Assembly: GCA_049515555.1 (NCBI GenBank)
Contig: JBEKTY010000109.1
Location: 1 to 27,220 of the forward strand
Direction of reading: 5' to 3'
Source of the DNA: JBEKTY01 sp049515555
Lineage (GTDB): Bacteria > Planctomycetota > Planctomycetia > Pirellulales > Thermoguttaceae
DNA: 27,220 bases
In this document: one piece after another, positions 22,809 through 27,220 of the stretch
Position numbering within the stretch: the first letter of the stretch is position 1
How the letters are laid out: each line of letters begins with the position of its first letter
Program-made: the position numbers and the translations under genes
The notes under the pieces: model-generated
Database searches by the model: none
The model's input: the letters and a program-made list of their open reading frames with translations, nothing else
What the model was told of the DNA's origin: nothing

Positions 22809-25034
22809 GCCTCGGCCGGCCATCTGGCGGGCCAGTGCCAGGCGTGCCCGGCAAAGGGGACTGGTAGGATATAGTTCCACGGCCCGGCCGTAGCGCGCCA
22901 CGGCCTCCTGAATGGCGCCCGGCTGGAGCGGGTGGCCCTGGCGATCGTTCTTCCGGTAGGCCCGCTGGTAGCGGTCGCCGGAGGCGAGCCAGCCCGCAGC
23001 CGATTGGGGCGCAAGCCGCACGGCGGCCGCGTCCTGCTCCTCGAAGCGGCGGTAGCACTGGTCGTCGGGCCGCGTCAGCCAATCCTCCAGAAAGGCGGCG
23101 GCCAGTTGCCAATGCGGCTCGGCCGACAGCGGGTCGGCCGCGGCGGCCAGTTCCAGGTCTCGCTGGGCCTCGGCCCACCGGCCGCCGAGCAGGTCCTGGC
23201 GGGCCCGGCCCAGCCAGCCTTGACAGCCCAGCACCGGGGCGTAGGCGGTAGCATAGCAACCGACCGAGGCGGCCAGGAGCAGCCACAGGGCGGCCATTGC
23301 CGCCCCCCGCGAGGCCCGGCGGACGGGATCGCCAGCGAGCCCCAGGGCCACGAGCAGCCAAAAACTCTCGGCGATGCCCGGCAGGGCGATCCCGCCCGTG
23401 GCGAGCAGGTCCACCAGCAGCACACCCACTCCGAGGCCGGCCAGCCTGGGCGGGAACTGGCCCTGGCGGACCCAGCCGGAGAGCAAGGCCAGGCACCCCG
23501 CGGCCACGGGCAGACCCAGCAGGACCGCAATCGCTGCCGGCGCGGCCGGACTCAGCCGGCCCAGCGGCAGGGCCAGAACAAAACCGGCCGTCATCCCCAG
23601 GAGACTGAACCGCCAGGGCACCGGGCGATCTTCGCCGGCCGGAACGTAGCAGGCACACGGAGTGTGCCTGCTACCTTGGCGCGGGCCGTAAACGGTTACG
23701 GCAAAACAGCCCAGCACGGCCAGCAAAGCGAGCATGGCGGGCGTGCCCGCCGTGGCCCAGACCTCCAGCAGGAAGTTATGGGGATCGGCCACCTCCTCGA
23801 CGGCCTCCGGCAGCTTGTACCGGGTGTAGGTGTTCTGGAAATTGCCCGGTCCGCAGCCGACCCAGGGAAAGTCGGCAATCAAGTGCATGGTGGCCCGCCA
23901 GTACTGGACGCGATAGCCGAACGAGGTGGCGGCCCGGGCCAGCGGCGGGCGCAGCGGACCGGCAACCGCGAGGGCCACTATCACGGTTGCAGCGGCCGCC
24001 GCGGCGCCGGCCCAAGCCTTCCAGCCGAGCCGGCCCCCGGAACTGGACTCTGGAAGATCGCGGGTGCGCGGTCCCCTCTCCCTCCGGGAGAGGGTTAGGC
24101 TGAGGGGAAATTGGTGCGAATCCTGCGTCTGTAGTTTTCGTGACCAAGGCAGGTTCCCCTCACCCCGGCCCTCTCCCGGCGGGAGAGGGGGACCGGTTGT
24201 GCGGTCCTCGCCCCAGTCGGCAGAACTCCATCTGGAACCTCGGCGAGCGCTCCAGAGCACGAGCAGCCCCACGCCGACGGCAACATACCCGCTGCGGCTC
24301 TTGGTCAGGAGCAGGCACCCGGCCGGCAAGAGGCAGCACGCCAGGGCCGCAAGCCGGGCCGCGAGCCCCACACGTCGCGCCGCGATAGCCACACCCACGA
24401 CCAGCCACGGCGCCAGCAGCGCGGCCAGCGAGTTGGTCAGGGCGAAGGTGGCCAGCGGCTCCGGGCTTTCCAGCCGGCTCTGGAAAACCTCGCGGCCCGG
24501 CGAGCCCGGTGGATACCAGAGCCCGGCCTGGCGGAGGACCCGGTCGGGATCGACCGCATAGGCCGCCCGCAAGGCCGGCAGCTCGACGGCGTATTGATAC
24601 AGCCCGTAGCCGGAAATCCCCGCCGACAAGGCCAGCATGACGGCGACCGTGGCACGCACTTCCCGGGCGGTGCGAACCAGTTGCCGGGCCAGGCAGAAGA
24701 CCAGCCCCAGGCCGACCCACTCCCAAAGCATGTTGATCGTCGGCCGCGGGCTGCCGCGCCGCACGGCGACCAGCCCGCTCAGCGCCGCCAGTCCGACCAA
24801 TAGCAGCACGGCGGCATCCACACGGCCGAAACGCAGCGGCCAACTCGGCCGGCTGACCGCGCCGAGCAGCCACACCACGGCCAGCGCCAGCCAGAGCATG
24901 ACCACCGGCAGGCCGTCACCCTGCCCGGCCGCTGATTCGCTGGGAAACAGCGGCCGAGCCACTAAGAGGGCCAGCATGGCCGCAAATAGCCACGGGCGGA
25001 TGCGATCGGCGGCGGGCGGAGCGGGCGGCAGCAT
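22803..25034 (-). CDS. O-antigen ligase/polymerase-like membrane protein with TPR-like tail
   Basis: The 743-residue Wzy/WaaL-type protein should join or polymerise glycans on undecaprenyl carriers at the outer face of the inner membrane. About a dozen hydrophobic helices cover residues 15-580. The periplasmic loop typical of the family contains SFGYRVQYWRATMHLI, WVGCGPGNFQNTY and the HNFLLEVWATAG box with the conserved histidine. The C-terminal 150 residues are soluble, with helix-turn-helix tandem patterns (ARQDLLGGRWAEAQRDLELAAAADPLSAEPHWQLAAA) like tetratricopeptide repeats. Two stretches are translated repeats: residues about 281-321 and about 449-463. An octamer-free but heptamer-rich leader precedes the ATG, so no ribosome site is visible, and the stop lies in a palindrome. 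Confidence 0.85.
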   Translation of the reverse strand: MLPPAPPAADRIRPWLFAAMLALLVARPLFPSESAAGQGDGLPVVMLWLALAVVWLLGAVSRPSWPLRFGRVDAAVLLLVGLAALSGLVAVRRGSPRPTINMLWEWVGLGLVFCLARQLVRTAREVRATVAVMLALSAGISGYGLYQYAVELPALRAAYAVDPDRVLRQAGLWYPPGSPGREVFQSRLESPEPLATFALTNSLAALLAPWLVVGVAIAARRVGLAARLAALACCLLPAGCLLLTKSRSGYVAVGVGLLVLWSARRGSRWSSADWGEDRTTGPPLPPGEGRGEGNLPWSRKLQTQDSHQFPLSLTLSRRERGPRTRDLPESSSGGRLGWKAWAGAAAAAATVIVALAVAGPLRPPLARAATSFGYRVQYWRATMHLIADFPWVGCGPGNFQNTYTRYKLPEAVEEVADPHNFLLEVWATAGTPAMLALLAVLGCFAVTVYGPRQGSRHTPCACYVPAGEDRPVPWRFSLLGMTAGFVLALPLGRLSPAAPAAIAVLLGLPVAAGCLALLSGWVRQGQFPPRLAGLGVGVLLVDLLATGGIALPGIAESFWLLVALGLAGDPVRRASRGAAMAALWLLLAASVGCYATAYAPVLGCQGWLGRARQDLLGGRWAEAQRDLELAAAADPLSAEPHWQLAAAFLEDWLTRPDDQCYRRFEEQDAAAVRLAPQSAAGWLASGDRYQRAYRKNDRQGHPLQPGAIQEAVARYGRAVELYPTSPLCRARLALARQMAGRGS
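23646..23700. repeat. Palindromic repeat family A inside the ligase gene
   Basis: GTAGCAGGCACAC-GGA-GTGTGCCTGCTAC (23646-23674) is a perfect 13-bp-arm hairpin, and the similarity to copy 1 continues through CCGTAAACGGTTAC. It is read in frame as part of the ligase (SRHTPCAC). Confidence 0.75.
24071..24193. repeat. 123-bp inverted repeat inside the ligase gene (family F)
   Basis: Arms of about 40 bp, GTCCCCTCTCCCTCCGGGAG... and ...CTCCCGGCGGGAGAGGGGGAC, flank a 44-bp spacer. Each arm also contains a smaller hairpin. The 123 bases are exactly 41 codons, so the gene remains open. The translation (GPPLPPGEGRGEG... and PLSLTLSRRERG) is a form often seen where this repeat class is read as protein. 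Confidence 0.85.
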
Positions 25035-25295
25035 TTGGGAGCTAGGAGTTAAGAGTTAGAAGTTAGAAGGGAGGGACTGCAAGACAATGACCTGCTCAAA
25101 TTCCACCAAGTGTGGCACGTCCCTGAGCGCAACGAAGGGCGTGATTTGCGCTCCCCGCCACGCCCTTCGCTGCGCTCAGGGCGTGCCACCCAATTGGTCA
25201 ACTTGTTCTTTTACGAGCGTTTAGGAAGCAGGATCGGGTGAAGGCTTGCTTCGCGAACAACCCCAAGAGTTCGTCAACTGCTTCCATTCTAACTC
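25035..25295. repeat. Gap with heptamer arrays and family B palindrome
   Basis: A 7-bp array (TAGGAGT, TAAGAGT, TAGAAGT, TAGAAGG) at about 25044-25071 touches the ligase start. An inverse array (TAACTCC)n at about 25289-25312 reaches into the end of the next gene. Between them, 25111-25191 is a palindrome with CACGCCCTTCGCTGCGCTCAGGGCGTGCCACC, the better preserved relative of the element in flhF. No gene is seen. Confidence 0.75.
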
Positions 25296-26408
25296 CTAAC
25301 TCCTATTTCTTCGTCCGGCGGCCTCCAGGAGAGCGATCAGCAGTAGCGTGCAGGCGACCAGCAGCAGGATCGTCAGGGCCCCCAGCAAGCCCACGCGGTG
25401 CAGCAACAGGGCCCCCAGACCGCAGGTGGCCGTGGCCAGGTAGACCGTGAGCACGGCCTGGCCCCGGGTCAGGCCCAGGGCCACCAGGCGGTGCGAGAAG
25501 TGGCTCTGGTCGCCCACGAACGGGCTGCGGCCCTGGCGGAGCCGGATCAGCACGACGCTGGCCGTGTCGTAGAGCGGGACGGCCAGGATGCACAGCGGCG
25601 CCAGGGCCCCGTGCCGCGGCAGGTCGCCGCCGGCAAACGTGCCCGTCAGTGTGGCCATCGCCAGCAGGTAGCCGATCAGGTAGCTGCCGGCATCGCCCAT
25701 GAACAGCCGCGCCGGCGGCCGGTTGTGCCAGAGGAAACCCACCAGCGAGCCCGTCAATACCAGCAGCAGCCCGGCGACGAACAGTTGCGGCTGGTGGTTG
25801 TCGGGGCGGGGCGCCAAGAGGGCCACCGCGGCCAGCATCGCAGCGACAATTGCCGCCACGCCGGCCGACAGGCCGTCCATGTTGTCGAGCATATTAAAGG
25901 AGTTGACCAGGCCCACGATCCAGACTACGGCCAGGGCGGCGCCCAGCAGGGGCACGCCGCTCAAGAGGTTGACCCGCCATCCGCACCCCGCCATGGTCGC
26001 GGCCACCAGTGCCTGGAGCGTCAGGCGGATCCGCCAATCCAGGCCGCGGCGGTCGTCTACCAGTCCGACTAGCATGAGCAGCGTACCGCCGGCCAGCAGC
26101 AGCCACAGCCGGCCGGACTGCTGCCATAGCCCCGGCAGGTGCTGGGCGATCGACGCGGGCACAAGCCGCTGGGCCGCGGGCATCCGCAGCAGGAGCCAGA
26201 GCACAAGTTGGCCGGCGGCCAGCGGGCCCACCACGCCCAACCAGATCGCCACACCGCCGGCGGTAGGCATGGGCGCAGCGTGCAGCTTCCTGCCGCCCGG
26301 GCGATCGACGAGTCCCAGCCGCGGTCCCAGACGGCGGACCAGCCACGCCGAGGCCCAGCACACTGCCATGCTCGGAAGCAGCCCGCCGACGATCAGCCAG
26401 CCTAGCAC
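25296..26408 (-). CDS. WecA/MraY-family undecaprenyl-phosphate sugar-1-phosphate transferase
   Basis: The 370-residue membrane enzyme of the polyprenyl-phosphate GlcNAc-1-phosphate transferase family would start an envelope glycan on the lipid carrier. About ten hydrophobic helices are seen. Motifs in order: KLHAAPMPTAGG (41-52), LVGLVDDRRGL with the DD pair (118-119), NSFNMLDNMDGLSAG (about 169-183), LFMGDAGSYLIGYL, and a C-terminal GDQSHFSHRLVALGL in place of the usual HIHH. The latter variation is toward WecA/TagO and away from MraY. GTG 26408 is chosen: GGAGG lies close upstream, and it overlaps the preceding gene stop by seven bases, giving coupled translation. The last residues and the TAG come from the (TAACTCC)n array. 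Donor sugar is unknown. Confidence 0.88.
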   Translation of the reverse strand: MLGWLIVGGLLPSMAVCWASAWLVRRLGPRLGLVDRPGGRKLHAAPMPTAGGVAIWLGVVGPLAAGQLVLWLLLRMPAAQRLVPASIAQHLPGLWQQSGRLWLLLAGGTLLMLVGLVDDRRGLDWRIRLTLQALVAATMAGCGWRVNLLSGVPLLGAALAVVWIVGLVNSFNMLDNMDGLSAGVAAIVAAMLAAVALLAPRPDNHQPQLFVAGLLLVLTGSLVGFLWHNRPPARLFMGDAGSYLIGYLLAMATLTGTFAGGDLPRHGALAPLCILAVPLYDTASVVLIRLRQGRSPFVGDQSHFSHRLVALGLTRGQAVLTVYLATATCGLGALLLHRVGLLGALTILLLVACTLLLIALLEAAGRRNRS

Positions 26409-26950
26409 GCCGCCTCCCCCCGCACGCGGCGATGCAGCCACTCGCGGCACTCGGAAAAATATCGCTGATAGTCCGCGCGGCGATAGTCGGCGAAGGTGTA
26501 GTCGTGGTGCTGCCAGCGGTGGTGCCGGTAGCAGAGCGTCACTTCGGCATAGATTCCGCGGCCGAGGTACACCCGATGGGCGAAATCCTTGGTCGAGGCC
26601 AGCACCAGTTTGCCCAGGGCCAGGTAGCCCGGGTCGAGGTTCAGCGGCCGCGGCTCGGCCTGTCCGGCCGCGGCGGCGTACTCCTGCTCCCAGGCGTTGG
26701 TCAGCAGTTTCACTTCCGCCAGCGAGCCGGGATCGAAGTCGGCGGCGAAGGTGAAGAAGACTTTTCGCAAGTCCCGGCCCATCGTGGCCTGGTAGTAGTC
26801 CGTCTCGTGGAAGTCGAAGGCGGGGCTTTCCCGAGCGATGGGCCCCCAGCTTTCAGTGGCCCGCCGCCGGGCCCAGTCCAAGGCCCCAGCCTGCCGGCTG
26901 AAGGCGGCCAACAACAGCAGCACGGATGAAGGCGAAAGAGGCTGGCCCAT
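26402..26950 (-). CDS. DUF4416 family protein
   Basis: The 182-residue protein is of the DUF4416 family, whose function is unknown. The family pattern is visible: a start MGQPLSPSSVLLLLAAFSR, then WGPIARESPAFDFHETDYYQATMG, RKVFFTFAADFDPGSLAEVKLLTNAWEQ, LNLDPGYLALGKLVLASTKDFAHRVYLGRGIYAEV and the terminal HHDYTFADYRRADYQRYFSECRE. The start is ATG 26950, where the family begins. The frame is open to 27112, but the added residues (LLGKPAVAP, GATGVSPVL, GETPLAP) are translated palindromes and I reject them. Its stop overlaps the WecA-like gene start, so the pair is co-translated. A link to envelope glycan synthesis is inferred from this position. Confidence 0.88.
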   Translation of the reverse strand: MGQPLSPSSVLLLLAAFSRQAGALDWARRRATESWGPIARESPAFDFHETDYYQATMGRDLRKVFFTFAADFDPGSLAEVKLLTNAWEQEYAAAAGQAEPRPLNLDPGYLALGKLVLASTKDFAHRVYLGRGIYAEVTLCYRHHRWQHHDYTFADYRRADYQRYFSECREWLHRRVRGEAAC

Positions 26951-26977
26951 CCTATGATACTCTGCATCGTCGGTGCC

Positions 26978-27115
26978 GGGTGCCAATGGCGTCTCGCCAG
27001 TGCCTGGCGTTAGCACTGGCGACACGCCAGTGGCACCCATGTTGACGTCGGGTGCCACTGCTGGCTTGCCCAGCAGTGTGACAAGCACGGCTGGGCAAGC
27101 CAGCTGTGGCACCCC
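26978..27115. repeat. Two adjacent TGCCA-type palindromes (family D)
   Basis: 26978-27038 starts GGGTGCCAATGGCG and ends ACGCCAGTGGCACCC. 27050-27115 starts GGGTGCCACTGCTGGC and ends GCCAGCTGTGGCACCC. The second shares 29 bases with the inner half of the 19133-19254 element. They separate the DUF4416 gene from the gene running off the right edge. Confidence 0.8.
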
Positions 27116-27150
27116 GTGCTCGCGCCAGTGCCACCCGCGTTCGCGCGCCG

Positions 27151-27220
27151 TTATCGCTCGCGAAACCGCCGGTTGTCTTTACGCTCTTCGACGACCAGTT
27201 GCGTGATGGTCTGGGCGGCC
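27151..27220 (-). CDS. C-terminal fragment of a gene entering from the right
   Basis: On the - strand a frame open from the window edge encodes AAQTITQLVVEERKDNRRFR-ER and ends with TAA at 27153-27151. The charged helical end is compatible with a real protein C-terminus, but it is too short to assign a family. It would lie upstream of DUF4416 on the same strand, with the palindromes between. Confidence 0.4.
   Translation of the reverse strand, partial: AAQTITQLVVEERKDNRRFRER

Overview
The window is high-GC DNA with the marks of a planctomycete, most likely the Pirellulales side of the phylum. The evidence is a prepilin-like DUF1559 protein, a giant repeat protein with an N-terminal LExLEDRxLLS motif, EF-hand lipoproteins with transthyretin-like tails, a Fur/FlhF/FliA/FlgM set of planctomycete flavour, and intergenic spaces full of palindromic repeats and 7-8 bp tandem arrays. 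The taxon is inferred from families recognised by eye, not from a database search. No rRNA, tRNA, CRISPR array or full-length insertion sequence was seen.

Layout. 1-3500 is a flagellar regulatory block on the + strand: flhF, a translationally coupled 62-residue peptide carrying only the FlhF-activating motif of FlhG, a small membrane protein, the flagellar sigma factor fliA, then its anti-sigma factor flgM. 3600-4060 is a Fur-family repressor, convergent with a DUF433/DUF5615 antitoxin-toxin pair (4170-4801, - strand). 4997-6934 (-) is a large secreted protein of unknown role. 7431-10467 (+) holds an HD phosphohydrolase and a eukaryote-like adenylosuccinate lyase. 10815-14381 (+) encodes a 1188-residue surface or secreted protein of about ten homologous repeats, followed by a pterin-4a-carbinolamine dehydratase. 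On the - strand, 15057-19073 holds an outer-membrane barrel protein, a sigma-54 activator, an RRM RNA-binding protein and an EF-hand lipoprotein. 19654-21306 (+) is a DUF1559 pseudopilin with a second EF-hand lipoprotein, paralogous to the first. 21611-22597 (+) is a quinone-oxidoreductase-like enzyme. 22803-26950 (-) is an envelope glycan block: DUF4416 protein, WecA/MraY-like sugar-1-phosphate transferase and O-antigen ligase/polymerase-like protein. The C-terminal end of another - strand gene lies at the right edge.

Two themes stand out. First, the FlhG position holds only the short helix known to stimulate the FlhF GTPase, without any MinD ATPase domain. Second, several families of imperfect palindromes (50-125 bp) and short tandem arrays (unit 7-8 bp, different unit at each locus) fill the gene borders and also lie in frame inside coding sequence: flhF linker, O-antigen ligase twice, and the barrel protein linker. 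They supply stop codons to three genes and create false N-terminal extensions in front of three others (fur, DUF433, DUF4416). This resembles the gene-invading palindromic elements of Rickettsia and the heptanucleotide arrays of cyanobacteria, but the families here are different.
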